Shown in pieces: positions 1 through 7,363 of a DNA stretch of 15,480 nucleotides. The notes below the pieces were generated by a model that ran no database searches, was not told the DNA's origin, and worked only from the letters and a program-made list of their open reading frames with translations. The stretch is from positions 1 through 15,480 of the forward strand of contig JACZWN010000063.1 in assembly GCA_022572105.1 (NCBI GenBank), read 5' to 3'. Each line of letters opens with the position of its first letter. Positions within the stretch are counted from its first letter, which is position 1. The position numbers and the translations under genes were made by a program. The stretch is from Pseudomonadota bacterium (lineage in GTDB: Bacteria > Pseudomonadota > Alphaproteobacteria > Kiloniellales > J153).

Positions 1-721
1 CCGACAACAGCGCCGCCAGCACCAGCGGCGCCAGCACCAGCGCCATGTCGACCACCGAGAGCGAGAAGGCGAGCACCACATAGACCGGCAGCCGAATCTG
101 GGGATAGACCGCCGGCAGCACGGTCTTGAGCCAGGCGGTGACCGGCCCGTAGCCGAGCGAGCGGGCGACCGCCAGGCGCTCGGGCGCGCGGGTCTGGTCG
201 AGCGCGGCGAGCGTCATGAGCAGCAGGAAGGGGACCTCCTTGATGACCAGCGCGAAGGCGAGCGCCAGGCCGTAGGGGTCCTGCACCAGGGCGACGTCGG
301 GCGGGGTGTGCCAGCCGGTCGCCCAAGGCGAGAACAGGCGCAGGGCCCAGCCGCTCGGCGCGATCAGGAAGGCGACGCCGATGGCGACGGCGACGTGGGG
401 CACGGCAAGCAACGGCGCCAAGCCCCGGCGCAGGCGCGCGAACAGCCTGGTCCCGTGACACCCCGCGACGAAGCCGATCACCAACGAGAGCGAGACCGCG
501 GTCGCCAGGAACCCGCTGGTCAGCGTGAGGCGCAGGGACGTGGCCAGGCCGGGGCTGGCCAGCAGATCGCGCCACGGCGCCAGGCTGAAGCCCTCGCCGC
601 CCAAGGCCGGCAGGTAGCCGAAGGCGGGCAGCCAAGTGCCGATCAGGCCGGCCGCGATCGGCGCCAGGAACAGTAACAGCGTCAGCGCCGGGACGAACCG
701 CAGGAGGCCGCTCCGGCGCAT
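1..721 (-). CDS. ynjC: ABC transporter permease, YnjC type (partial)
   Basis: Inner-membrane permease of a binding-protein-dependent importer. Only the N-terminal 240 codons are present; the gene continues past the left edge. The ATG at 721 follows GGACGGAG and is the only start in frame with a nearby purine-rich site. The translation begins MRRSGLLRFVPALTLLL. It has hydrophobic segments near residues 8-28, 75-95, 100-120, 155-175 and 220-240. Between the last two lies an EAA-like cytoplasmic loop (ERLAVARSLGYGP, ending QIRLP), where the ATPase docks. YnjC proteins are usually about 500 residues, two fused permease halves, so about half is seen. It lies 35 bases behind the YnjB-like binding protein, in the E. 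coli order ynjB-ynjC. The ATPase (YnjD) would be expected further left. The substrate is unknown; databases sometimes label the family thiamine transport, which the sequence does not prove. Confidence 0.85.
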   Translation of the reverse strand, partial: MRRSGLLRFVPALTLLLFLAPIAAGLIGTWLPAFGYLPALGGEGFSLAPWRDLLASPGLATSLRLTLTSGFLATAVSLSLVIGFVAGCHGTRLFARLRRGLAPLLAVPHVAVAIGVAFLIAPSGWALRLFSPWATGWHTPPDVALVQDPYGLALAFALVIKEVPFLLLMTLAALDQTRAPERLAVARSLGYGPVTAWLKTVLPAVYPQIRLPVYVVLAFSLSVVDMALVLAPLVLAALLS

Positions 722-756
722 CTCCGTCCGCCACGCGTTCGCCGCCGCACCGGGGC

Positions 757-1974
757 CTAGTTGCTGAAACGCCGCAGCCATTCCGCTTCGATCAGGGTCA
801 TCCACGAGGGATGGGGCTCGAGCAGGGTCGGGCCGAGCGCCTCGGGCGCAAGCAGCGCCGGGTGGCTGGCGCCCGCCTCGAAGCGGCGCCGGTCCGCGGG
901 CGCCAGCTTGGCCATGGCGAGCACGGTCTGGTCGCCCCAGGTCTCCAGGCTCTGCTTGCGCGCCTGGGCCTCCGGGCTCATCAGGAAGTTGGCGACCACC
1001 ATGGCGCCTTCCTTGCTGCGCGCGTTGTAGGGGATGGCGACGAAATGGGTGTTGCCGATGGTGCCGCGGTCGAGCACGAAGACGCGCGCGCTCTCGGGCA
1101 GGCGGCCGTTGAGGATCATGGAGGCCGCGTCGGAAGGGTAGAACGAGATCGCGATATCGACCTCGCCGTCGTCGAGCAACTGGATCTGCGCCGTGCCCGT
1201 GGCCGGGAAGATCCTGCCGCCGCGCCAGAGGCGGGGGTGCAGCGCCTCGAGATAGGCCCACAGCGGCGCTGTCGCCTCGGCGAAGGCGGCATCGCTCGGC
1301 ACCGGTTTTTGCAAGAGACCAGGCTCGGACGTCAACTCGATCAGCGCCTGCTTCAGGAAGGTCGAGCCGACGAAGTCGGGCGGCGCCGGATAGGTGAAGC
1401 GCCCCGGGTGCGCCGCGGCCCAGTCGAGGAAGGCGGGGATCGAGCGCGGCGTGGCCCCGACCCGGGCGCTGTCGTAGACGAAGTTGATCTTGGCCATGCC
1501 CCAGGGCGCCTCGAGCCCTTCGACCGGCACGGTGAAGTCGATGCGCGTGGTCGGCTTGCCCTCGAAGTCGACCAGGCGGTAGTTGGGGAGCCGCTCGGTG
1601 AACGGGCCGAACAGCAGCCCGTTGCGCTTCATGGCGGCGAAGTTCTCGCCGTTGATCCATATGAGATCCACCGAGCCGCCCGCGGCCCGCCCGGCCGCCT
1701 TCTCGGCCAGCACGCGCGCCACGGCGTCGGCGGTATCGGCCAGCTTGACGTGGCGCAGGGTGATCCCGTAGTCCTCGGCCACGCGCCCGCCGACCCAGGC
1801 GATGTAAGCGTTGATGCGCTCGTCGCCGCCCCAGGCGTTCCAGAAAACGCTCTGGCCGCGCGCCTTGGCGAGCGCCTGGTCCCAGCCCGGCACTTGGGCG
1901 CGCGGGCGCTCGGCGGCGCCAAGCAGGAGCACGGCGCTCAGGGCGAGCAAAGCCAGTCGGCGTGGGCCGTGCAT
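757..1974 (-). CDS. ynjB: ABC transporter substrate-binding protein, YnjB type
   Basis: Periplasmic solute receptor that hands its ligand to the YnjC-type permease behind it. The protein is 405 residues from ATG 1974, preceded by AGGGAG and GAGGA; the reading frame stays open upstream but has no better start there. A Sec signal peptide is visible: basic MHGPRR, hydrophobic residues 7-21, and a probable cleavage after RPRA near residue 26. The mature protein opens with WNAWGGDERINAY (45-57), then LADTADAVARVLAEKAAG and GSVDLIWINGENF (100-112), blocks I recognise from E. coli YnjB. An FVYDS stretch and a C-terminal NFLMSPEAQA element are usual for extracellular solute-binding proteins. It is the first gene of its operon. 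The ligand is not known, and the name is a family assignment, not a functional one. Confidence 0.88.
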   Translation of the reverse strand: MHGPRRLALLALSAVLLLGAAERPRAQVPGWDQALAKARGQSVFWNAWGGDERINAYIAWVGGRVAEDYGITLRHVKLADTADAVARVLAEKAAGRAAGGSVDLIWINGENFAAMKRNGLLFGPFTERLPNYRLVDFEGKPTTRIDFTVPVEGLEAPWGMAKINFVYDSARVGATPRSIPAFLDWAAAHPGRFTYPAPPDFVGSTFLKQALIELTSEPGLLQKPVPSDAAFAEATAPLWAYLEALHPRLWRGGRIFPATGTAQIQLLDDGEVDIAISFYPSDAASMILNGRLPESARVFVLDRGTIGNTHFVAIPYNARSKEGAMVVANFLMSPEAQARKQSLETWGDQTVLAMAKLAPADRRRFEAGASHPALLAPEALGPTLLEPHPSWMTLIEAEWLRRFSN

Positions 1975-2025
1975 GGGTCCTCGATCTCCCTTTTCGATAT
2001 ACGGTTCCGCGCCAAACAGACTACA

Positions 2026-2053
2026 GCGGCGGCTTGCCCCTGTCAGCCGCCGC
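2026..2053. repeat. Perfect 9-bp inverted repeat upstream of ynjB
   Basis: GCGGCGGCT (2026-2034) and AGCCGCCGC (2045-2053) are exact reverse complements around a 10-base loop. The repeat lies 52 bases upstream of the ynjB ATG and just upstream of an AT-rich GTATATC stretch (1996-2002) that could be a minus-strand -10 box. There is no T-tract on either side, so an intrinsic terminator is unlikely. It may be an operator or a structured leader. Confidence 0.45.
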
Positions 2054-2063
2054 GGGGCGCAGC

Positions 2064-2077
2064 TCACGCAAGCGTGA
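2064..2077. promoter_or_regulatory. Operator-like palindrome TCACGC-AA-GCGTGA
   Basis: Two perfect 6-base arms (TCACGC, GCGTGA) sit around an AA spacer, the size and symmetry of a site for a dimeric helix-turn-helix regulator. It lies in the divergent space between ynjB (minus) and the tRNA-Gly promoter (plus), 90 bases from the ynjB start and about 70 bases upstream of the tRNA -35 box. The regulator is unknown, and a chance palindrome in GC-rich DNA cannot be excluded. Confidence 0.35.
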
Positions 2078-2145
2078 CGCGGGGGCCGGCGCGGCGGGCC
2101 GCCGGAGCCGATACGGCCACGCCGAATCGGTCGCCGGCGGGCCGC

Positions 2146-2174
2146 TTGAATGGCCCCGAGCGCTGCCCTATAAA
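2146..2174 (+). promoter_or_regulatory. Sigma-70-like promoter of tRNA-Gly
   Basis: TTGAAT (2146-2151) and TATAAA (2169-2174) are separated by 17 bases. This gives 4 of 6 and 5 of 6 matches to TTGACA/TATAAT with ideal spacing. Transcription would begin near 2181, about five bases before the mature tRNA 5' end, as is common for stable RNA genes. It is the clearest -35/-10 pair in the window. Confidence 0.75.
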
Positions 2175-2185
2175 CCAGGACTCTC

Positions 2186-2259
2186 GCGGGTATGATGTAA
2201 CGGTAGCCTGCCAGCTTCCCAAGCTGGACGTGCGGGTTCGATTCCCGCTACCCGCTCCA
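2186..2259 (+). tRNA. tRNA-Gly (anticodon CCC)
   Basis: This is a complete 74-base cloverleaf. The acceptor stem GCGGGTA (2186-2192) pairs perfectly with TACCCGC (2249-2255), followed by discriminator T and an encoded CCA (2257-2259). The anticodon stem CCAGC/GCTGG encloses the loop TTCCCAA, with anticodon CCC at 2218-2220, which reads the glycine codon GGG. The T-arm GCGGG-TTCGATT-CCCGC is canonical. The gene stands alone behind its own promoter. No clear intrinsic terminator follows; the next run is nine A residues at 2292-2300. Confidence 0.97.
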
Positions 2260-2334
2260 AATCTTCGCTCCGCTTGCGCGCCAAATTAACCAAAAAAAAA
2301 GGCCGGCATCCTACGGTCGTCCTTGCTTTCGCCC

Positions 2335-2358
2335 GCCGAGCTAGGCAAAGCTCCGGCG
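2335..2358 (+). other. Candidate leader hairpin before the endonuclease gene
   Basis: GCCGAGCT (2335-2342) can pair with AGCT and CGGC (2349-2352, 2354-2357) with one bulged C and a 6-base AGGCAA loop; the flanking C2334-G2358 pair extends the stem. It ends 31 bases before the ATG at 2390, so it leaves the ribosome site free. No T-tract follows, so it is not a standard terminator. A leader or mRNA-stability element is possible but unproven. Confidence 0.3.
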
Positions 2359-2389
2359 CGCCTCCCGATCTCCCGAACGGAGCCCGGCC

Positions 2390-3265
2390 ATGAAGCTTGC
2401 GACCTACAACATCCACTACGCCGTCGGGCGCGACGGGCGCGCGGACATCACGCGCATCGCCGAGGCCGTGAGTGGCGCCGATGTGATCGCGCTCCAAGAG
2501 GTCGAGCGCAACTACGGCCCCGGCGAGACGCCGGACCAGCCGGCCGCGCTCGAAGCCTTGCTGCCCGATTACTACTGGGTCTACGCGCCGGCCTTCGACG
2601 TCGACGCGAGCGAGGCTGTGGCCGACGGCAGGGTGCTGAACCGGCGCCGCCAGCACGGCGTCATGCTGCTCTCCAAGACGCCGATCCTGTCATGCCGGCC
2701 GCTGCCCCTGCCCAAGCGCGTCTTCGCGGACCGGTTCAACATGCGGATGAGCGCGATCGAGGGCGTGATCGACGGCCCGCTCGGGCCCTTGCGCATCTAC
2801 GTCGTGCATCTCGGCTATCTCGACGGCGGCGAGCGCCAACTTCAGATCGAACACCTGCTCGCCATGGTGCGCGCGGCGCCCGATGAAGGCGGCGCCTGGA
2901 CCGGGCCCGGCGTCATTAGCGACCGCGATTGGTCGGCCGGCGCGCCGGAGCCGCCGATGCCCGAGAACGCCGTTCTGCTCGGTGACTTCAACATGCCGCC
3001 GGATTCGCCGGAGTATGCGCTTGTGACGGCTCCCGAGAACGGCGGCGCGGGACCCGCCTTCGTCGACGCCTGGCCGGCCGCGGGCAACGGCGAGGCGCCG
3101 GGCTTCACCTTCATCTATCCGCCCGAGCAGCCCGAAATGCGCAGCCAGCGGATCGACTATTGCTTCCTCTCTCCGGCCCTCGCGGACAAGGTCAGGGCGT
3201 GCCGGGTCGACCAGGAGGCCGAGGGCTCCGACCACCAGCCGGTCTGGACCGAACTCGCGGCCTGA
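2390..3265 (+). CDS. Endonuclease/exonuclease/phosphatase (EEP) family hydrolase
   Basis: Predicted metal-dependent phosphodiesterase of the EEP fold (the exonuclease III / DNase I / sphingomyelinase superfamily), 291 residues. The superfamily motifs appear in order: TYNIH (N7), the metal-binding glutamate in LQEVER (E37), GVMLLSK near 90-96, VVHLGY in the middle, GDFN (D199, N201), RIDY near 255, and the terminal SDHQPV with D281 and H282. All key metal and catalytic residues are therefore present. There is no signal peptide or membrane segment, so it is probably cytoplasmic. The ATG at 2390 is preceded by GGAG seven bases away. The substrate (nucleic acid, phospholipid or sugar phosphate) cannot be told from sequence. 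The gene is monocistronic, behind the tRNA and convergent with the DUF5658-like gene. Confidence 0.9.
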   Translation: MKLATYNIHYAVGRDGRADITRIAEAVSGADVIALQEVERNYGPGETPDQPAALEALLPDYYWVYAPAFDVDASEAVADGRVLNRRRQHGVMLLSKTPILSCRPLPLPKRVFADRFNMRMSAIEGVIDGPLGPLRIYVVHLGYLDGGERQLQIEHLLAMVRAAPDEGGAWTGPGVISDRDWSAGAPEPPMPENAVLLGDFNMPPDSPEYALVTAPENGGAGPAFVDAWPAAGNGEAPGFTFIYPPEQPEMRSQRIDYCFLSPALADKVRACRVDQEAEGSDHQPVWTELAA

Positions 3266-3309
3266 GCGAACCGCTATGATGATATGACGCCCGCCGAGCC
3301 TCGGATCGG

Positions 3310-3666
3310 TCAGATGGCAAGCGAGAAGTTGTGGGTGACCATGGCGACGTAGAGAACGGTCATCACGCCGGCCGCGGCCAGGAGCTTGCGCGTCGGCAGC
3401 CACAGGATTATCGAGGCCAGGACCAGGTGCGCCGCCACCTTGGGTGCCGCCCACCAGACGCCGAACTCTTCCTGCATCAGGCGCATGACCGGGTTGCCCT
3501 CGGGAAAGCCCGCCGCTTGCGCGGCGTTGGTCGAGACCACGTCGAGCGATCCGACCACCACGAACAGCAGCGCCAGGACGCGCGCGAGCCGGGTCCGCCG
3601 GGACCTGCCGCGCAGCTTGGCGGCCTGGCGGTTGACCCGTTTCCAAAGGCTGTCCGTATCGGCCAT
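3310..3666 (-). CDS. Small membrane protein, DUF5658-like
   Basis: Small inner-membrane protein of unknown function, 118 residues. A basic cytoplasmic N-terminus (KLRGRSRRTRLAR, 17-29) precedes three hydrophobic segments near 28-46, 71-91 and 95-112. The pattern SLDVVST (40-46), EGNPVMRL (56-63), then a second helix with PKVAAH resembles the DUF5658 signature of an Asp in helix 1 and an xNP motif in the following loop. It is the last gene of the minus-strand run, 45 bases behind the alcohol dehydrogenase remnant, and may be co-transcribed. Its 3' end is 44 bases from the endonuclease stop, with no convincing terminator between. The family assignment is from memory of the pattern. Confidence 0.72.
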   Translation of the reverse strand: MADTDSLWKRVNRQAAKLRGRSRRTRLARVLALLFVVVGSLDVVSTNAAQAAGFPEGNPVMRLMQEEFGVWWAAPKVAAHLVLASIILWLPTRKLLAAAGVMTVLYVAMVTHNFSLAI

Positions 3667-3711
3667 GGCCGAGCCTAACGCGCCGCCGCCCGGCTGTCCA
3701 ACCGGGTTTCG

Positions 3712-3993
3712 TCACCCCATCGCTTCGCGGAACAGGGTCTCGTAGTCGGCGGCGCTGGCCGGGCGCGGGTTGGTCTCGGCGCAGTGGTCCCGGGTCGCGG
3801 CCACGGCGAGATCCGGGATCATCTCGGCCGGCAGCCCCATTTCGGCCGGGCCCGCGGGCAGGCCGCAGGCCACGATGCCCTTGTCGGTCGCAACCAGCGG
3901 GCGCGCGATGCCGAGCGCCGCCAATTCCTCGGGCACCGGCGCGAGCGCCCCGAAGTCGAACTGGATCTTGGTGAGACAGGTAATCAGCGCCAC
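3712..3993 (-). pseudogene. Iron-containing alcohol dehydrogenase remnant (in-frame internal deletion)
   Basis: The 93-residue frame joins the two ends of an iron-dependent alcohol dehydrogenase. Residues 1-44 match the family N-terminus (LTKIQFDFGAL, then LVATDKGIVACGL). Residues 46-93 match the extreme C-terminus (AEMGLPAEMIPDLA, RDHCAETNPRP, ADYETLFREAM). Full enzymes are about 380 residues, so roughly 290 are missing, including the GGGSxxD nucleotide-binding stretch and the Asp/His iron ligands. It cannot be a functional dehydrogenase. The junction lies near 3856-3864 (residues 44-46, G-L-P), and LPA recurs eight residues later, which would fit recombination between short repeats. The start is GTG at 3993, six bases after the DehI-family stop, so the remnant still sits in the operon. 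No internal stop or frameshift is seen. Confidence 0.82.
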
Positions 3994-3999
3994 GGCCCG

Positions 4000-4878
4000 T
4001 CATTCTCCCCGCAGCTGGTGCCGGAAATACGCGACGTTGGTGACCAGGCCGGGCAGCAGCCATTGGAACAGGCGGCACATGGCGAGCACCTCTTGAAGCG
4101 TGGCGTCGGCCTCGGCCGCCTCCCTCAGCGCGGCCGAGGTGAGGCCGCCGGGATTGGGCAGCGTCCGCGCCGCGGCGGCCGCGCGCGCGTGCACCGCCTG
4201 CACGATTTCCTCGTACTGGGCGCCGCTCACCACCTTCTTCAGGTCGACCCAGGCGCGGTGGAAGTAGCTCGGCCAGCGCGCGAAGGCCCGGTAGTCGGTG
4301 TTGACGAAGGGCAAGCCGAGGATCGTCTTGATGTCGTCGTAGAGCGCGCGCGTCGGCGCGTCGGCGTGGTGCGCCTCCATGAGCAGGAACGGCACGCCGG
4401 CCTCGGGCGCGTGGCGGCCCTCGAAGACGGGGGCCGCGCGCGCGCCGCTCATCCCGGCGCCTTCCAAAAGACGGCGCGCGATCGACGCGACGATGAGGTA
4501 GGGGAAGTTACCGTGGGAGAACACCTCGTTCATGTCGCGGATGTTGGCGATCTCGCGGGGCGCGTAGCCGAGCTCGGTCAGGCGCCGGGCGATGGGCGGC
4601 GGGTTCAGCGCCGTGACCGCGTCCTCGGTGAAGGCGCGCAGGTCCTGGAAGGCCTCGACGAAGGGCCGGCTCGCGCACAGCGGCCTCAGGCCCGTCCAAA
4701 GGGCGTCGTAGAAGCCGGGGTAATGGGCGTAGGCCATGGTGACGACGCCCATCCAGGGTACCTGGAAGACCGCCTTCATGTCCTCGTAGCGTTCCTTGAC
4801 CCGGCCCTCGGCCAGGTACTCGGGCAGCGGGTGGATCGCCGGTATGGGCTCCGGGCGCAGGCGCGGCAGGTCGGTCAT
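4000..4878 (-). CDS. DehI-family protein (group I 2-haloacid dehalogenase-like)
   Basis: A 292-residue member of the DehI family, whose characterised members hydrolyse halogen from 2-haloalkanoic acids without a covalent intermediate. It shows the two-fold repeat layout: VPWMGVVTMAYAHYPGFYDALW (40-61) begins the first half, and a matching WPSYFHRAWVDLKKV (202-216) lies in the second. The stretch NTDYRAFARWP (193-203) aligns with the DehI active-site segment, placing D195 at the water-activating Asp189 of Pseudomonas DehI. HGNFPYL (122-128) aligns with the DehI YGNPKYL segment. N193 sits at the DehI Ala187 position. ATG 4878 is eight bases after the osmC stop, and the alcohol dehydrogenase remnant follows six bases later. 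Many family members in Proteobacteria are uncharacterised, so the dehalogenase role is an inference and the true substrate may differ. Confidence 0.8.
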   Translation of the reverse strand: MTDLPRLRPEPIPAIHPLPEYLAEGRVKERYEDMKAVFQVPWMGVVTMAYAHYPGFYDALWTGLRPLCASRPFVEAFQDLRAFTEDAVTALNPPPIARRLTELGYAPREIANIRDMNEVFSHGNFPYLIVASIARRLLEGAGMSGARAAPVFEGRHAPEAGVPFLLMEAHHADAPTRALYDDIKTILGLPFVNTDYRAFARWPSYFHRAWVDLKKVVSGAQYEEIVQAVHARAAAAARTLPNPGGLTSAALREAAEADATLQEVLAMCRLFQWLLPGLVTNVAYFRHQLRGE

Positions 4879-4886
4879 CGGGCCGG

Positions 4887-5396
4887 TCAGATGGTTCGCC
4901 GGCTGACCTCGATGGGCGGGCCGTTGGTCAGCGTCTGGTAGACCACGCAGTAGCGCTCGGTCAGCTTTATGAGCTGGGCCAGCTGCTCCTCGCTGGCCTC
5001 GGTGTCCAGGTCGAAATTGAGCCGGATGTCGCGAAAGCCGACCGGGGCGCCCTTGTCCACGGCCAGGGTGCCGCGGAAATCCAGGTCCCCTTCCGCGGTC
5101 ACCGTGCCGCCCTTGAGCGGGATGTCGAGCGCGGTCGCCACCGCGCGGAGCGTCACCCCGGCGCAGGCGGCCAGCGCCTCCAACAACATGTCCCCGGAGC
5201 AGGCGGTCAGCCCGTTACCGCCGGCAGCCTCGTGCAGGCCGGCCTCGATCAGGGCCCGGCCGGTGTCGACCTTGCACACGACGTCCGGCGAATTGATATC
5301 GCCGCTGGCGCGCATGGTCACCACGGCGGTTTCGGGGTCCTCGCGGTAGCGCGCCTTCAAGGGCGCCTGAAGATCGCGTAGCTCGTCGGGCTTCAT
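4887..5396 (-). CDS. OsmC/Ohr-family peroxiredoxin-like protein
   Basis: A 169-residue protein of the OsmC family, thiol peroxidases that reduce organic hydroperoxides, often using lipoyl or other dithiol partners. The two family cysteines are present: C78 in the helix LLEALAACAGVTLRAVA (71-87) and C150 in ERYCVVYQTL (147-156), the expected peroxidatic and resolving pair. An extra C66 precedes the helix. Between them lies the beta region LKGGTVTAEGDLDFRG. ATG 5396 overlaps the ctaA stop as ATGA, so the two are translationally coupled. AGGAGG at 5407-5412, ten bases upstream inside the ctaA 3' end, supports the start. It is cytoplasmic. Whether it belongs to the OsmC, Ohr or YhfA-like subgroup cannot be settled here. 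Confidence 0.87.
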   Translation of the reverse strand: MKPDELRDLQAPLKARYREDPETAVVTMRASGDINSPDVVCKVDTGRALIEAGLHEAAGGNGLTACSGDMLLEALAACAGVTLRAVATALDIPLKGGTVTAEGDLDFRGTLAVDKGAPVGFRDIRLNFDLDTEASEEQLAQLIKLTERYCVVYQTLTNGPPIEVSRRTI

Positions 5397-6544
5397 ATCT
5401 TGCTTGCCTCCTCTCTCTCCTCGCCCCGCTGCCGCGGTTTGGCGCGGGCGCGGCCACACAGCGGGCGCACAATAGCCGCCCCGGGTGCGGCGCGCACCAC
5501 GTGGATCGCCCAAAGCGTGAGCGTCAACAGCGCCAGGGCGCCGGCCTGGTGCAGGGCGGCGAGCCCGACCGGGACCACCAGCAGCAAGGTCGCGACGCCG
5601 AGCCCGAACTGCGCCAGCGCCATGGCGAGCACCAGCGTGCAGGCGCCGCGCGCCCGCGGGCTCAGGCGCAGGCGGCGCGACCACAGCCACGATAGGACCG
5701 CCACGGCCGCGCTCGCCACGGCGAGCGCCCGGTGGTTGAACTGCACCGCGATCCGGTTCTCGAAGAGGTTGACCGTCCAAGGCTCCATGCGGCCGTAGCC
5801 CGCGGGCACCAGTTGCCCGTCCATGAGCGGAAAGGTGTTGTAAACCAGGCCTGCGTTCAAGCCGGCGACGAAGCCGCCCGAGGCCATGGCGATCAGCACC
5901 AGGCCGGCGAGCGCGATCAGCAGCGCCCGCAGGCCGGCCGTGCGGGCGTCCGGGCTCGGGCTCGGCCGCGGCACCAGGAGGCCGAGCGCGATCCACAGAA
6001 TATAGGCGTAAATGGCGACCGCGGCGCCCAGATGGGCGACCAAGCGGTACTGGCTCACGTCGGTGCGCTCGGCGAAGCCGCTCGCCACCATGTACCAGCC
6101 GAGCGCGCCCTGGAGGCCGCCGAGCCCGAACATGACGACCAGATGGGGCGCCAGCCCGGGGCGCAGCCGGCGGCGCAGCAGGAACCACAGGAACGGCACC
6201 AGGAACACGACCCCGATCAGCCGGCCCCAGAGCCGGTGGACGTACTCCCACCAGAAGATGGTCTTGAACTCGGCGAGCGTCATCCCCCCGCCCCACTCCC
6301 GGTATTCCGGTATCTGACGGTACAGCGCGAAGACGCGCTCCCACTCGGCGGCGCCGAGCGGCGGCAGGGCGCCTGCGAGCGGCGCCCACTCCATGATCGA
6401 GAGGCCGGATTCGGTGAGCCGCGTGACCGCGCCGATGACCGCCATGGCGAAGATCATGGCGCAACACGCCAGCAGCCAGAGGCCGATCGCGCGGTCGCTA
6501 TTTTCGCTTTGGCTGCCGGCTTTGGCCGTGGCGAGACTGGTCAT
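5393..6544 (-). CDS. ctaA: Heme A synthase (COX15/CtaA)
   Basis: Integral membrane enzyme that oxidises the C8 methyl group of heme O to a formyl group, giving heme A for aa3-type cytochrome oxidase. The 383-residue protein has about eight hydrophobic segments, as expected. The four heme-ligand histidines are seen as H103 (EYVHRLWGR), H171 (LVAHLGAAV), H271 (QFNHRALAV) and H332 (ALHQAGAL). Other family blocks are GAVTRLTESGLSIMEW (38-53), EFKTIFWWEY (92-101), QGALGWYMVASG (145-156) and FVAGLNAGLVYNTFPLMDG (225-243). It lacks the loop cysteine pair of Bacillus CtaA, as in the alphaproteobacterial/mitochondrial type. ATG 6544 lies 17 bases after a TATACC box. It begins the coupled run ctaA-osmC-dehI, 76 bases behind the GST gene. 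Oxidase structural genes are not nearby. Confidence 0.95.
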   Translation of the reverse strand: MTSLATAKAGSQSENSDRAIGLWLLACCAMIFAMAVIGAVTRLTESGLSIMEWAPLAGALPPLGAAEWERVFALYRQIPEYREWGGGMTLAEFKTIFWWEYVHRLWGRLIGVVFLVPFLWFLLRRRLRPGLAPHLVVMFGLGGLQGALGWYMVASGFAERTDVSQYRLVAHLGAAVAIYAYILWIALGLLVPRPSPSPDARTAGLRALLIALAGLVLIAMASGGFVAGLNAGLVYNTFPLMDGQLVPAGYGRMEPWTVNLFENRIAVQFNHRALAVASAAVAVLSWLWSRRLRLSPRARGACTLVLAMALAQFGLGVATLLLVVPVGLAALHQAGALALLTLTLWAIHVVRAAPGAAIVRPLCGRARAKPRQRGEEREEASKI

Positions 6545-6561
6545 GAGGAGCAGGGGTCCTT

Positions 6562-6567
6562 GGTATA
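6562..6567 (-). promoter_or_regulatory. Candidate -10 box (TATACC) before ctaA
   Basis: Read on the minus strand, TTATACCAAGGA lies 17 bases upstream of the ctaA ATG in the gap after the GST gene. No recognisable TTGACA-like box is found 16-18 bases further upstream. The same TATACCA string occurs in three other intergenic regions of the window, which is the main support. If real, it gives ctaA a start site of its own with a leader of about 11 bases. Confidence 0.35.
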
Positions 6568-6620
6568 AAGTCCGCGTTCGCCCCGCGTCGCTCCCCGGCG
6601 CCTTCGGCCTATTGCGGCGC

Positions 6621-7220
<600 letters not shown>

Positions 7221-7346
7221 GGCGGGCCCTCGTGCCTGTCCGTCCAGTGTCTGAAAAGGTCCGATGAAGCCTAGCACCGCGGCACGCGGTCGTGAAAGCC
7301 CGGCGGCGGCGGCGCCTTCGCGGATAGCCAATTCGTTAAGGGTTTG

Positions 7347-7355
7347 TGCTATACC
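7347..7355 (+). promoter_or_regulatory. Candidate extended -10 box before the methyltransferase gene
   Basis: TG-C-TATACC (7347-7355) matches the extended -10 pattern TGnTATAnn. Transcription would start near 7362, leaving almost no leader before ATG 7364, so the transcript may be leaderless. No Shine-Dalgarno sequence is visible before that ATG, which fits. There is no clear -35 box. Confidence 0.4.
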
Positions 7356-7363
7356 AACGGCCC

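Noticed and set aside
1975..2025. TPP riboswitch before the ynjBC genes (sometimes labelled thiamine transport)
   Set aside because: Neither the CTGAGA core nor the conserved 3' THI-box elements are present, and the leader is too short.
811..2289. Long plus-strand open frame opposite the ynjB gene
   Set aside because: It is Arg/Gly/Ala-rich without domain sequence and is the antisense shadow of a well-recognised binding protein; it also runs through the tRNA gene.
2281..2310. Nine-A run after the tRNA as an intrinsic terminator for the minus strand
   Set aside because: Only a 3-4 bp stem can form before the T9 on the minus strand, and no minus-strand gene ends there.
3291..3305. CCGAG-C-CTCGG between the endonuclease and the DUF5658-like gene as a terminator
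   Set aside because: The loop would be a single base (a 4-bp stem if opened to three), and there is no T-tract on either strand.
2690..4078. 462-codon minus-strand open frame across the endonuclease and DUF5658-like genes
   Set aside because: The composition is that of an out-of-frame GC-rich shadow; it covers several recognisable genes on both strands and has no motif.
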